From NCBI RefSeq assembly GCF_037038585.1, contig NC_092521.1, forward strand, positions 54,506,398 through 54,570,397: a stretch of 64,000 nucleotides of DNA, in the 5' to 3' direction. Of this stretch, positions 1-13,320 are shown piece by piece. This stretch comes from Patagioenas fasciata. Its lineage: Eukaryota; Chordata; Aves; Columbiformes; Columbidae. The first letter of the stretch is position 1, and each line of letters starts with the position of its first letter. The notes beneath the pieces are model-generated. The model was given only the letters and a program-made list of their open reading frames with translations. It ran no database searches and had not been told where the DNA came from. Position numbers and translations under genes: made by a program.

Positions 1-2006
1 AATTTTGTCATCTCTAAGCTTGGGAATACATTCCATCCCTTTCTTCAGATCTTCACAACTCCAGTATCAATCCCCCAAGGAGTACCACTTCTAACCAGCT
101 ATCAGTTAGATATCAAACTCTTGAACAATAGCCTTTGACCCTAATGGTGCAAACTTTATACAAACTCTGAGACCATCTGCTCCAGAAATGCAGCTAAAAC
201 AGTTGTTCCCTATCTAAAGTTTGTGCAATTTGTTGCTCCTGACTCATTGTAGTATCTTGTGATTTTAACTTAAGAATAGTGTCCTGATGGTTAGTGGTGG
301 GGTGGGATTGTTCCTGATTTTTTTCAGATTTGGTGGTCAAGATCTTATCAACTTTGCTATTGCACACATCGTTAGTGAAAATTTTGAATAGCACCAGATC
401 TTAGAGAGGTCTCTGTTAGCTATATTTCGCTTTTGCAGGGTACCAGATCACTAAATTTTCAGTGTAGTTTTCCAGTGGGTTCTTTCTCCGAGTCCACAGT
501 GTAGTATCTCCATTTAGGCTAATCCTCCTTAGATTCCCTGTGTTATGGAAAAGTTTTCTCAAATAGTATCAAAACCCTTATTAAAGTCAAGACATAGATA
601 TCTAGTACATTGTTTCCAAGCCTAGGGCCTGTTGTCTTGTCATAGGAAGAAAACATTTGTAATTTTCTATGTTATGTGTTCTTAGCAAGTCTATGTTTTC
701 TTCTACTGATTTGTCGGGGGTGAGGAGGATTTCTGTCTTGCATGTCAAAAGATCAGACAACTTTTTTTTTTTTGCCTTTGTGAGATCTTACACATAGGTT
801 TCCCAGAATAAATGCTAATATATCCAAGATACCAGCAGTGAATTTTCAGGTTAACAGGATGAGTAACAGGCCTAGAGGTCTGAAAATACCTAACTTATCT
901 GAGTACTCTTCAGCATGCCGGTTCCTTCCCTACTGTAGGCTAAAATCTTTAACCCTTGAATTTGTGTTTTTTATAACCAGTAGGTCATAGTTGAGTTTCT
1001 TAGGAAGGGCATTACATACTTCAGTTGCCTTGATGTTGATACTGAATACTTTTCCTTTTTGCTCAATAACCAATCAGGTTTATCTTTGGTATTCTTTTTA
1101 CCGTAGTTTCTGTTCCATTTACACAGTTCTACTGCACCTTACTGATTCTTTCTTTGTGGCCAGGCATCTGTACATAGTGATTTGACCTATTTCTTTCTTG
1201 TGTGTTTGAAAGCACAGAGAATTTTCCACTTGAGTTTCTTATGTTTTTTGATGGGCAAAATTAAGATTCAGGCACCAACTTAGATAACTCTTTAATCATC
1301 ATCTTTGCTCCAAAGAAGATGAAATCTCCTTTTCAAGATTTAGAGGCCTATGAGACTTTCCTAAGTTACAAAGGAAAGACATGGGAAAAAAAAAAAAATA
1401 TCCAATATCTGTATAGAAAAGTTGATAGCAGATTTGGACCTCGTTGTTTAAGTATCTGTATTACTCTGTGGACTCTTGGGACTTGTGTAATATGCACAGT
1501 CCAAGTATGGTTTTTCTGCAGGACCCCCCATTGCATCCTTTCTTCTCCCTCCTTCTGTATCAGAGTGTTGATTCTCTGCATTATTCAAGAGAATAATGCA
1601 GTCAGACCAGCCATAAGCTACTTCACCAGCACAGCAGAATAGAACAGAGCATAATGTTTTTACAGGTTGCAAAGTTTGTATTATGCACTGTGTATTGAAG
1701 GAGTAATGACCAACCTCTTTGATTTAGGCACAACTCTTGTTGGTCACTGAAATGCATATCAACATTAGGAGTGTAAATGACTTGCATAATTTGAAAAAAG
1801 GTATATATATTTGTTTCCTTAGAAACCTGTATAATACCATCCTGAATTTCATGCTGTTCACCATTTCAGCATATAAATCTCATCTATTATCTGTTTATTT
1901 CCAGAGAATTTTGAGTCGGTCCATACAAAAGAGCTCCAGGATGGTCTAACGCTAGAAAAAATGTATAGCCAAGATTTAGCATTTTTTCTTTTAGTTATTT
2001 ATGAGT

Positions 2007-2416
2007 CATAATATGTGCTAACTGATGAAAAATGGCTCATTCTATTTACAATACAAGAAGTGCAGTGTGAATATACAGGATTTTCATTCTTAGCTATACC
2101 ATTATCTATGCAACTGGAAACAACAGAAGTTTGTTAAAATTAAATAAATTGCATAAATTTATTCTAGATTGATATTTTTAATATAAAAATGATAAGTGGG
2201 TTTTTTAAAGTGCATAATATGTGCTAATGAATGAAAAATGGGTCATTCTATTTACAATGCAAAAAGTGCACTGTGAATATATAGAATTTTCATTCCTAGC
2301 TATACCATTATCTATGCAGCTGGAAACAACAGAAGTTTGTTAAAATTAAATAAATTGCATAAATTTATTCTAGATTGATATTTTCAATATAAAAATGATC
2401 AGTGGGTTTTTTTAAG
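2007..2416. repeat. Tandem duplication, two copies of a 206-bp unit
   Basis: Copy 1 (2007-2212) and copy 2 (2213-2416) both start cataatatgtgcta and run in parallel to a T-run followed by AAG. The shared block attctagattgatatttt begins at 2161 and again at 2367, exactly 206 bp apart. By eye the copies are more than 90% identical, with scattered substitutions and one small length change in the final T-run. The unit is AT-rich and has no open frame or recognisable repeat-family signature. The divergence suggests a segmental duplication that is neither very recent nor ancient. Confidence 0.93.
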
Positions 2417-5400
2417 CGAAATAACTTCTTTACTTAAGGAATAATTGGAAGAAATAGAGGAATTACATGTTATGAGAAGGAGACAGACAAGTTGGTTTCT
2501 GGGATTACATTATCAGAAATATATTCCTGTATGTAAATGGAACCCTTCTAGTGTTGGCATATATGAGGCATTGAGACTTCAGATTCCTCTGGAATATATG
2601 TTTCATTAAAATAACCTCACAAGTCCTTATAAATTTCCACATACAAATCCACTTGTCTGTGTTTAAAATTGACAAGGTTCACACAATTAAGATGTGCATT
2701 CATGTGCATTTCTTTTTGTTCAGCTGTGATGAGCAAAAACAGAGGTTTGTGTAGAAAAGTCGAATTTCCGAACTTCAGTCACTTAAATGTGTTTAGAATC
2801 AAATAAAGACAGTGGAATTTCTAGAAATACAGTTTAATTCTTGCTCCTGCTGAAAATGCTCCCTTTGTTCTTCAGATGTACAATGGGCTGATGATGCTGA
2901 TCTCTACCTGAAGAAGCAAAAATGTTTTTCTAAAGGGTAGTGAGAAAACAAGACTACCCCTGACCTTCCAGAGGTCTTGTTCATCTCAGAGCTGCACTCT
3001 GTGGTGGAAAGTGTCCTCCTGTGTCTAAGACTCAGAAGAGCTTTTTTTCATAGGCTGCTTTGGCAAAGCACACTGCATTTTAAGTAGGTAATTCTGACCT
3101 TACTCTTCAATGATCACAAGGTTACAAGTCCAAGTTTTCACCTTGCACATAAAAAATAAGGCACCTGCTGACATGATAAAGCACAATGATTTTTGCAGTA
3201 CCTTTTACAAGAGAGTGTTGTGAAGTGTTTCTACAGTACCTAAATAGCATCATGGCCCTGAAGAATAACAAGAAAAAGAGCTGGGGACAGAAGATGAAAA
3301 TGGTGGCCAAAAACACTCAGAGGAGAGAGAACACTGATCCACACAAGGAATAGTCAAGGACCAAGGATGAGGAATCAAAACAAAGAAAATAATTGGTACA
3401 AGCTTAATGAATGTGGAGGGAATTAGGAGAATCTAGATAGCAGAAATATGTAGGGAGAATTAATATCTCCCTGTAATGACAACTTTAAATATAACACACA
3501 GCAAACTGAAACCAACGTATGTCAGAGTAAAGCAACAAATGGCAGAAGGTGGTTCTGCTATTTCAGGTGGAATATGAAAAATGTGGAGACCAGAGAGGAT
3601 TTCATTTATCTAGGATAACTTGGGCGTGGAGGCTTTCAGAAACTCATGGACTGAATTTGAACTGGTTTTTGAAAATGCTACAGGGACAGGGAGAACTGGC
3701 CTTTGGTAACAGGCTGATGAATGTTCAGGGACTAAGAGGGGGTTGATGGGGGGCAGCTTTGACCTTTCTCTTGCTCTGGAAGTGCAAGAATTATGCTCTT
3801 TCCTTGTAGACTTCTGCCCATGTTATTACTTAGCTATAAGGTCTGTGGCAGAGTTTCTGTTGTCTGACCCTAAACAGGTGCCTGTTCATTTTTTTTTCTT
3901 CTCCAATTATATAAAGTAATTATTTATTCATTGTTTTTGTTCGACTTTAATAGATACATGAGAGACTAGCTAACATTTTGTTTGACACATGCTAATGACT
4001 CCCTTACATCTTCATCTGCTTGAAGGTAACTGATTAAACCTACTGGAAATTAAGGCTATAATTTTACAGGTAGGGATTTCAGTCTAATCAATATTTTGCT
4101 GGTAATGATAACAGTTTATTCTTAAGAAATACAATGGCTATAAGATGGATAATCAATATATGGAAATGAGAAACAGGTGTCAGGTTTGACAGAGACATTA
4201 CTGTCATGATGTTTGGAGGCCAGTGGGTTGTGTCAGCAAGTACAGCAGTAATTCTGTCAAGTAAGGTACGTAAGGAACTAATGAAAAAGTTAGGAACGCT
4301 GGTTCTTGCTTGTGAGCTTGAGTCCTTCAATAATATGTTTATCTATTCTTATTTCACATCCCTTCCCTCCTCTCCTATTTCAAGCTACAATTCATAATAC
4401 AAAATATGTGCTCTCTACCTCAGTCAGTCTCTTCTGTATTATGTTTTGAGAGCTGATTCTGTTTAATTACAACACGAGGAAAGCAGTGAAGTGTACTTCA
4501 GTGTTCCTAACAGTTCCTCTTCAGAAGAGAACCAGAGCTACACATGTGGTCATGCGAACTCTAAGCAGATACAGGATTAAAAAAACATTGAGAGACACAG
4601 AAAGAGAACACAGGATAAACATAAACGCATTTCTTCATCAGATCCACAAGGACTGACAGAAAACCAAAAGTTCTTCTATAGATGTGATTTATAATCAAAG
4701 ATAAAAATGAGTGCTGTCTTAAATTAAAAAGTAGAAAGCTTTTCTCCACTGTATCAGAAAGTTCTGCTTCTGCGGTCTGTTTTCTTGTGCTAGTTCAATT
4801 TTATCTATCTACAAGGAGGGATCTTAGCACAAAGGAAGAAACTGAATAGAATCTATCTTTGCTATTAGTTGTACTTCCTAAGCTTAGGAAACACTTTAGA
4901 TAATGTGCTAAAAGCACAGTGGCTTATGAATAATGCTGTTTATATTTATGCTAATATTAAAATACTAGCATCATTTTGTAAAAGGGTCTTTCCAAGCTTT
5001 GCAGCTGTAGTAATGCGAAGAGTTCAGATCTGACTCCAGGTAACAGTGGTCATTTTGGAACAACCGTTTACATTATGCTGGGAATTGCTTATCTTTGGAG
5101 GTATTTGCCCATCACATGACAAACCTCTCTTCCCCTCTCCTCTCATGATAACAGGCGGTTTTCTACCCACTCCATCACTGCCAGCTCCCCCAGTATCGCC
5201 AAGTGCATCAGCAGCTGCTACAACTCTCATCTACAGATTGTGGGAAATATCAAGAGTATAATACCTTGCTGTTTCCGTATAACAGTTAGGAGATGTCAGT
5301 CGTGCTCCCAGCTTACAGCTGACATGTCTGTACACTTGCAGTGCTTTACAGCAGACATACCTGACCTTTAATTCTAATTATACCTCTATAGTGACTAAAC

Positions 5401-7343
5401 CACAACGCCTGGATATTTCAGTACAAGTTTTCTTGCAAAAGCAAAGCAAGACATGAAATATGTGCAGAGCTTCTATCTCTCTGAGACTCTGGATATCACC
5501 TGAGTAAAAGAACTGGCATGGGACCAGGAATTATGGTGTGCCTGTCTTTTAAATGAACCTGAAACTGTTGCCTACTTTCCTCATCAAAATGGCTAATAAA
5601 TGAGGAGCTTTTGCTAAGTATGCTGTGTCTTTGGTACAGACCTCCAATTAGGCACCCAAGTCGCCTTATTCCGTAATAGTACCTTAGGCCTCTGAAAACA
5701 AAACCAAGAGGCTCATAAGCAATTCTCACCTTATACGTCTAGGTATCACTAGCTAGTCAGAGAACTGCTGAGGAAAACTTCACAATGAACAGAAAAGAAG
5801 GAATATACTTGTATCTCCATGCCTTCTAGAAAGAGAAATCAGCATATTCCAGAAACGTTGTTTTCCTGATATGTCTTTATGCCTGCAAAGCAAAGCAAAG
5901 ACTGAACATGGGGGTTGAATACTGCATTACATTATAGTAGCTTTATGGCATTCATTTTCCAGTAGGGTGATCTGTAAACTTAATGTCTTGTATTTTATCA
6001 CATGTGGAGTCGATATGATTCACTTAGATTAAATCCTTTGCCCAGTGGATAAATGTGGACCTGATATTTCATCTCAGAGTGGATATTAAGAGCTGAACAA
6101 ATGTGTTCCTCTTTGGTAAAGTAAGTTGCCAGGCTTGTGCCTTGCAGGAGAATGCTGAAGCAAAAGTAGCTTGTTCACAGAAATTGCATTGCTCTAGGAA
6201 AGTGTCGTGATGGATTACAAGACTAAATTTGTCATTATTTTGGAAGAATAGCCTCATTGCTTGACAATCACAACAATGTAGTCATCATATGGACTTTTGA
6301 GGTGTGTGCTGCATCCATTCCAAACCCTAAGGTTACAGTGGTTTCCTGATGAACCTGTCAGAACGTTATGTGGGAACATATACGAGACAGGAATATCATT
6401 AGCACCAAACCTACTACGAATCCATTTGCTAGGAGTCACAAACTTGCAGGGCTGTGTTGCTCAAGAAGCAAAGACAACAAATCTTGGGAGGACTGAAGAG
6501 AATGTTTTCCCAGTCAGAGATGTCTCCAGGTTGAGTTTACAGACTAAATCAACTGCCAACATTATTTCTTAAATAAAAGGAAGGTAAATTCATGGAGGCG
6601 TCTCACTATTCCTAGAGACAGGCACTCTAGTAAATGCTTTCATTTGATAGCAAATACCTTCATAACATTTGTTAATAAAATAAACTAGTGATGCATAATA
6701 GCACAGACAACTTCTGTTACTCCTGAAGACATTGAAATAAATGGATGAAAACAAAGCAGTCTGCTCAAGTCTTTGATTGCCACATACTGAATGCTTATGC
6801 ATTATTTTGAATGAAGGCATTTCTCAGATATAATGCAGACTAGCTGTTCTGTATCACAGTGTATACCTGGCTAAGTTTTAAGGCATAAACACTCCTTGGT
6901 GTACTTTTTTAAGGTTTTACAAAACATCCAAAAACTACAATAAAAAAAATAGGAACTTTTCACCTTGTGAGAGCCAAGTAATCATCAAATATTTAATGGA
7001 AGTGGATGCTGGCAGTGTTTTATCATGCTAGAAATTGGTATGAAAGATTAAAGAACCATCATGTAGAGTAAGGGAGAACCGTTAAGTGAAAACATACACT
7101 TAACAAAAAAGAAAAATTGAACTGAAAATATTTCAAATCTACTGCTTTTTTTAAGATTCAAGGACCTCAGGTCTGCTGTGGTGCTGTAGATACAAGGGCC
7201 TCTAGTCCTTTCTCACTTTACAACTAGTGTGTGGACCGTTTGCAAGCACTTTGCAGAGACCTAAGGCAATATGCTTGGCTTAGCTTTGTAACATTGTAAT
7301 TTGTCTTTTGTGGAAAGGATAGATTTATTTCTTTTGCACTCAG

Positions 7344-7373
7344 ATGGCCAAATTCTGCCCCTGGGTGTGTACC
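7344..7373. repeat. Fragment resembling the sauropsid GGCCAAATTCTG hairpin repeat
   Basis: The string ggccaaattctgcccctg resembles one end of a palindromic short repeat that I recall as common in reptile and bird introns. Only one arm is visible, so this is a weak call. Related fragments occur at 29285, 40525, 55491 and 62868. Confidence 0.3.
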
Positions 7374-7894
7374 TTAGCTATCAGTTTGCCTGAACCAAAA
7401 TGACAGAGTGTGTTTTACTGTAGGCAATGTTTTACTCTGATACAAGATTGAGATGTTACCCTGTGGTCACACGGTGAGCCATTTGCCATCTGATGAAGTT
7501 GCTTGTGTTTTGAATGAAGGTGAAACAAATGCATTTTAGAAAGTAAAGTCAGTTGCAAAAAGAAAGGAAGCCTTAAAAATGACCAGCTTTAATTTGCCAC
7601 ATGCTAGGAGTCATAAGTGTTTGATTTATATGAAGCACTTCTGCTTTTCTTCAACCTCAGATATTGTATTATAAAAGTAAAATTTTCTATTTCCACAGCA
7701 GTGCTGGAAAAATATTTTATTTACAGAAACAAACTCAAACTGAAAAACAGTAGCTATTCACAGCCTAACAAGTGCATGGATTATACTATTGCTATATTTC
7801 TCCAACAGGAACAACTACTAAGTCAAGTTGCTAATTAAAGACTTTTTTTCTTTCCTTTTTCTTCACCTTTCTGATGCTTGCTTCTTTCAAGCGC

Positions 7895-8020
7895 TTCTGG
7901 TTTTGGTTTGATTTGGTTTGGATTTGTTTGTTTGTTTGTTGGGGTAGGGGGGTAGATTTTGTTGGTTTTTGTTTGGTTGGTTTGGGGGGCTTTTTTTTTT
8001 GTTTGTTTGGGTTTTTTTCT
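7895..8020. repeat. G/T-rich low-complexity tract
   Basis: The + strand is almost pure G and T over about 125 bp. It includes (gttt)n runs, ggggtagggggg at 7941, a six-G run near 7984 and an adjacent T10 run. Several G-runs lie close together, so G-quadruplex formation on the + strand (the RNA-like strand of the gene) is possible. The open frames on the minus strand here are low-complexity Lys/Pro/Thr artefacts. Confidence 0.85.
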
Positions 8021-9907
8021 CCTCTGGAATCTGACAAGTAGTCTCCATGCCTTAAAATTCAGCCTGGTCTTTGCTACTGTTGAAATTCTGCTCAGTAGCA
8101 AGGCCGCTCACCTGTAAGTGCTCAGTGTAGCATCAGCTGTCCTCTCCTTTCCTCCCCAGCAGTGGGGAAGGTCTTCTCCAGCTGTTGCAGCTGTTCTGAG
8201 CGGTCCTGCCTGGACCGCCAAGCTGGCTGTGATCTGCAAACTGCAATGGTTTAGGAGGGTTCCATGGATCAGCTGTCACATGAGCAGCCCGATTTTTTTT
8301 TCACCACATATTCATATCAATAAGCATCTCATATGAGAAAGAAATCGCAGCAGTAAACTTGACGCAAGTCAAGAACCTGAATCCTGTATTTTGTTAAATT
8401 CTGCTTCTTATAAAAAGAGAGTTTTGCTATGCTAACCTGAGCTCTGATAGTACCCCCTTTTTTCTGTTCTTCAGTTTGTATTTTCATGAGGTGAATGATG
8501 TTTCTTCTCTTTGAATAACTTTTATAATAATTCAGTTCTATTTCAAGTTATTGCTTGCTTGCTAAAGAGCAAGTTATTTCTGAGCTATTTTGCCTATTTT
8601 AGGAAGTTAGCCAATGATTTAAATTTTTGAATATGGCTTTTTTTTTTTGGTAGTCTTTAACAGTAGAGTTCAAGATAAAAATAATGTATTGGCATTGCTT
8701 TATTTCAGTTTTGGGTGTGTAGATGTATTTTAAATTGAAACAGCAATCATTAGTATTACCATATGGACTGCCAGACTTAAATATGTGTAAATATCTATTT
8801 ATGCAGAAGTGAAATGTCTGCAGATCACTGCTAAAGTTCTTTCCTGGTTAGACAAACAGCTATACCTACTTCTAAATGTATTTCTAAAGGCATATACAAG
8901 ATAACCACAAGAGCACTCAGATTGATACCAGCTTTGTTTGTGCACTGTAGCTTTATTGAGAAATAGTAAAATTATTTAATTTTTGTAACTAAATAAAAGA
9001 ACTCAGGATTTTTTAGCAATGTCTGTGATACTGTCTGCCATTTTTCTTACTGTTAATTATGTCTTTGTAATGGCTTTTTTGCATGTACAGTGTTCTTTAT
9101 AATTATTACTGGGTGCTCTGCATTAGTCAAAGGTTTGGGTAGATCGCCTTCAAAATGTTTCAGATACTCTTCTTCATTCTTCTTCATTAAAGGCAGTGGA
9201 GAAAGCTCAAACCAGCTATTAGGGATTTTCTTCCAGAGCATTTCAGACAGTGCCTTAGGCAAGAATAAAGTATTTCGTGTATATATAGGACAGACTTCAT
9301 GCACCTATTTCTTTTGTTTCCTTACTATTGCTACATTCATTTTGTTGTCCATATGTTTCCCTCTTGACTAAAGAGAGAGCTCTAAATTAAGATCAGAATA
9401 ACTATTTCTATTTTTAAAATTTTTAATGAGTTGCAATTTCTTTTGAAGCATGTGGGTTTATTTATTGTAGTTTTAAATAGCTTTTCAGTTATACTGAGAG
9501 TAAAATTGTTTCAACAACTCTATGTTGGTAATCCTATGGTCTGCTGAATATACTGTAAGGAATAATGTGTCTGTAGTTATAAACATTAGGTTTTACTTTT
9601 ATCAAGAGATTCTAGCAACATCATAAACAACAGGATTGAATCTTGAGTCATTTGTTCATGTCATTGGAAACAATGGGTGGAATTATTGCCTTATTTTATG
9701 TGAATTCGCAGGGAGTGCTTTTATATATTGATCATGATTAATGCCTGTGAAGCTGCCAGGACCCTCCTAGGGTTTGTTCTGCCATGTGTAAGTAACTTCT
9801 ATATGGTTTTAAACTTGTAAACACAAATTTATCTAGAGGAATTTTGGAGAGGTGGCTTGGCATGATTTTGTAAAAACAGATGCCATAACCATGCTTTAGA
9901 CTTCTCT

Positions 9908-9921
9908 CTGCTAGAGGGCAG
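9908..9921 (+). promoter_or_regulatory. CTCF-like motif (forward)
   Basis: ctgctagagggcag matches about 12 of 14 positions of the CTCF core CCACTAGAGGGCAG. It lies about 140 bp from a reverse-oriented match at 10060. This is motif resemblance only, and such matches also occur by chance. Confidence 0.3.
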
Positions 9922-10059
9922 AAACTCCATAATAATGGGTTCAGCTTCTTAAGCTTTTTGTCTTTTTAAAGCCTTCTTGAAGATGTGTAACATGGCATTG
10001 AACAGCACTCATAAACAGTACCTATTTTGGTCTTTCACCTAGAGCACTGACATATAGTG

Positions 10060-10073
10060 CTTCCCTCTAGTGA
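10060..10073 (-). promoter_or_regulatory. CTCF-like motif (reverse)
   Basis: On the minus strand this reads tcactagagggaag, about 12 of 14 positions of the CTCF core. With the forward match at 9908 it forms a convergent pair. There is no other evidence of function. Confidence 0.3.
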
Positions 10074-12195
10074 CAGGTGACAATCTGAGCCAAAGCCTGA
10101 TTTAAATAAACAGCCTTTGTTTTTATGCAGCTGTTTTTTCATAGGTCTTGAATCTTCCAAATTAAACTATCAACTAGTACTCAGAAGAGCCTTTCTTACG
10201 AGACATTTGGCACTTCTTATCAGTCTGGCTAACCTGAAGCTTTCACTAAGCAGCTCTGCATGGCCATAGGAACAACCAAAGGTTTCCAGCATCCTTGAGT
10301 TCTCTCATTATCCCGTTACATGTCTGTGTGTGGTGGTTCCCCTGCGCTTCCTAGAGACAGCTGAGAATAGCTGAAATTTGTTCTGCTTTCCGCTTCTTGC
10401 TGCCTCTTGCCCAGGGCAGTGGAGAGAAATTAAGAAAACACAAAGTGTGTTTTCCTGTTTGTGTGAGCCAGCAGCTTTTACTACACCTGTCACTCAGGAA
10501 ACAAGCCAGCAAGGGTGGAAATTCTTGGGATGTCTTCAAAGCCCAGGACTTCATGTCAGTTGTGATATGGATCACATGCCCAGAGGTGCAGGGTAGGCCT
10601 GTGGTGACCATCTCTCCTGGGGCATTTCTGTGTTCAAACACAACTCTAAGTGGGAAGGATGAAAAATTCCCTGAATGTGATCAGAGGATAACCTTACATG
10701 CCCCAGTCTCCTGGCGTTAGTAAAAGTGTCATATTTTTACTTTTTCTGACAGTTCCATATTTGATGGCAAACTTGAGAGTGCATGAAACTTGTCTGTTGG
10801 ATCACTTTTCACCTACAATAGTATTTCATCCACATTCCTGTTCTATTAAAGCAAAACTTGCCTTTTCTAGCCTGCTTTAATAGGCTTCAGGTATGGCTAG
10901 GACCTTTTAAGGTCCCATTGCTGTGGGTGGGAAGCCGCTACAGGGATCCCATGCACCATGGGACTCTGAGGAATTGCTGTTCTGCAGCATGCTGGAGAGC
11001 ACAAAGGACACGTGTCTTCTGAATTTGAAAATCTTTTCTCACCATGTACTGGGCTACAGGAGATTTGCTGTGACAGCCACACACGTGGGTGTGCAGTGGC
11101 TGAATTCACCCATGAATTCAGAGAGAGAACAACTACACTTGTAGAAGGATTTTTCTTCTCTCATTTTAGCTCATAATTTAAACCGGATTTTCTCCAGGGA
11201 TACTTGTGTGGCCATATTGAACAATCATAACACATCCGAGAATTATGATTTTTGTTATCGTCACAAGCCAGTGTTAGAAGAAGCTCCAGATCAGTGAGCT
11301 TAAATCAACAATACACTTGTACCAGGCTAAACATTATCACATAAGTGGCCACTTAAGCGGTTTCATGCTGTTTGCAACTAACTTTTTTCTTATGTCATGA
11401 GCAAAGACTGCATCATGAGGGACCAGTCCCTTCAATCTCTTTTCACTTATATTCTTAGCTGTAGTATAAGATGCAGTGTTCAGTGAAAGGGCTGGAGTGG
11501 ACTTAAATGCTTATGAGCTGTCATGAGTGCCTTCTCCTTTAACTCTTAAAAAGCCTGATTTCTTTATGTGTGTGTTTTTTAATTGTTGTTGGTTTTCTTC
11601 CAGCTGGGAAATTAGAATACTTGTAAATATGGATTAAGGTAATGAAATTGTCATATAAATAAGGACTAGGAAAATCCTGGTCAAAATATTCTCTCAGAGA
11701 TCTAAGAGTAATGTGCTTTAAGGCTTCTTGAAAGTTCTGTCCATGCAAAGCCCCTTTTTAATTTAATTCTTAATTAAAATCATTATTCTATAGTGTATCA
11801 AAGTATTTAGCTGGAGTAAAAAATGTCTGTGTCTTTAATAATTTTGCAGAATTACAGAAATGTAGTTATCAGAAGAAATATGTTCTTTCTCAGATACTGC
11901 CTTTTTATGTGTCTTGAGTAGTCTTTTGTAATTTTAAAAAATAATATTGTTTTAATTACCATGGTTACACGCTGCTAGTGCTGATAGAACTTAAAACAAT
12001 TTCTTTCTGCTCCATTACTTAATACACTGTGAATTCATCAAAAATTAAACAAAAAAAATTGTGTAGTGCAAAATGTCTTGTCTGTTTTTGCCTGCTGGTT
12101 ACTGAGGTTTTGATACGGTATTCTTCATTCAGGGAACACTGACTTGTACCTGGATCAGACCTAAATATTTGAAATACCAAACCCAGTCTGTGTCA

Positions 12196-12890
12196 GGATG
12201 ATCTTGGGTGGCTCTGGCTGCCAGACACCCAGTTGCTCTCCCACTCCCCTCCTCAGCAGGACAGGGGGACAAAATAAGATGGAAAATCTCATGGGTCAAG
12301 GTAGAGACAGGGAGATCAGTTACCAGTTACTATCACAGGCAAAACAGATGTGACTTGGGAAAAATTAATTTATTGCCTGTTGAAACAGATTTGGATAGGA
12401 AGAAGCAAAGACAAAACACCATCTTCTCCCTGCTCGCTTAGGTTCCTCCACTCCCAGCTCCTTTCCTGCTCCAAGTGGCACAGGAGGACAGGGAACAGGG
12501 CCTGGGGTCAGTCTGCAACAGTTTCTCTCTGCCATTCCTTCCTTCTCACTGCTTCAGCAAGGAGTCCTCTACAGGCTACATCTTCCTTCAGGGTATATGC
12601 ACCTGCTCCAGCATGGGATCCCCTGTGGGCTGGACACCTGCTCCACCATGATCCTCTCCCCAGCTGCAGGGGACTCTCTGCTCTGGCACCTGTAGCACCT
12701 CCTCCTTCTTTTCTCACCTGGGTGCCTGCAGGGCTGTTTCTCAGAGTTTTTCACCCCCCTCCTCTCACCACCAGGCAGTGTTTTGCCCTTTAATATGCTT
12801 TTCCAGAGGCACAACCACCTTGGCTGAGGGGCTCAGCTGTGCCCTGTGGTGGGTTGACTGGAACTGGCTGTGCCTGACATGGGGCAGTGG
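12196..12890 (-). mobile_element. Avian ERVL-type LTR-like dispersed repeat (degraded, minus orientation)
   Basis: Base composition changes sharply here, from AT-rich intron to C/T/G-rich sequence with repeated cctgctcca, gcatggg and cacctcct-like motifs. Blocks such as aaaatctcatgggtcaagg (12281), caggcaaaacagatg (12337) and ccagaggcacaacc (12803) are in the order I remember for a widespread avian dispersed repeat. In its sense orientation (opposite to this strand) that repeat looks like an endogenous-retrovirus LTR, probably ERVL type. The assignment rests on memory and needs a RepeatMasker comparison. No retroviral coding region is visible next to it, so it looks like a solo, internally shortened LTR. 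A 147-codon open frame at 12350-12793 falls inside it and is not regarded as a gene. The ends are approximate. Confidence 0.55.
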
Positions 12891-13138
12891 CACCCAGTGC
12901 ATCAAGCTAACTCACCCATTTGTCGTGAATTAAGCTCTTGCCTTTCCCTGACATCAGTTTGTTCGTGTTTCTGTCATCATGTAGTGTATTAGTGAAGCAT
13001 ACTGACACGTGTATTTATATTCAATGCAGTTGTATGAATTGATGAGTGTCCTCAGCAGTAGAATTGCTAGAAATACCCTGACTTCATGTTGCCTTCCTTT
13101 CAACTTTCAGACTGTACTGCAAAAATAATAATATATTC

Positions 13139-13320
13139 TTCCAATGTAACACCTTGGAGCCATAAATATCAAAGTGCTTTACAAACAAAGAATTTAGTTA
13201 TTCAAATCTGAGGTGTTGAGTGGGATTTTTACGATCTTCCAGTGACAAGTGTCTAAACCAGAAATTGAGCTGTGGTTTCAAATTCCCCAGTACGGGGATC
13301 TTTCCACTAAGCCCATTCAC
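13139..13320 (+). mobile_element. MIR-like SINE relic
   Basis: The order of weakly conserved blocks fits a MIR-type or other ancient amniote tRNA-derived SINE: an agtgctttacaaac block (13172), a degraded middle, then a gagctgtggtttcaaattcc segment and tttccactaagccc near the end. These correspond to the 'gagctgggattcgaaccc' and 'ccactaggcc' parts of such elements. The relic is highly diverged with uncertain boundaries. Confidence 0.45.

Noticed and set aside
5046..5261. Pro/Ser/Ala-rich plus-strand frame following an ataacaggcgg acceptor-like site
   Set aside because: Does not match any PTPRM segment I know and has no matching donor in a sensible frame.
12350..12793. 147-codon plus-strand open frame, the longest in the window
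   Set aside because: It lies inside the LTR-like repeat relic and is Pro/Ser/Leu-rich from composition; opposite-strand frames are equally open.
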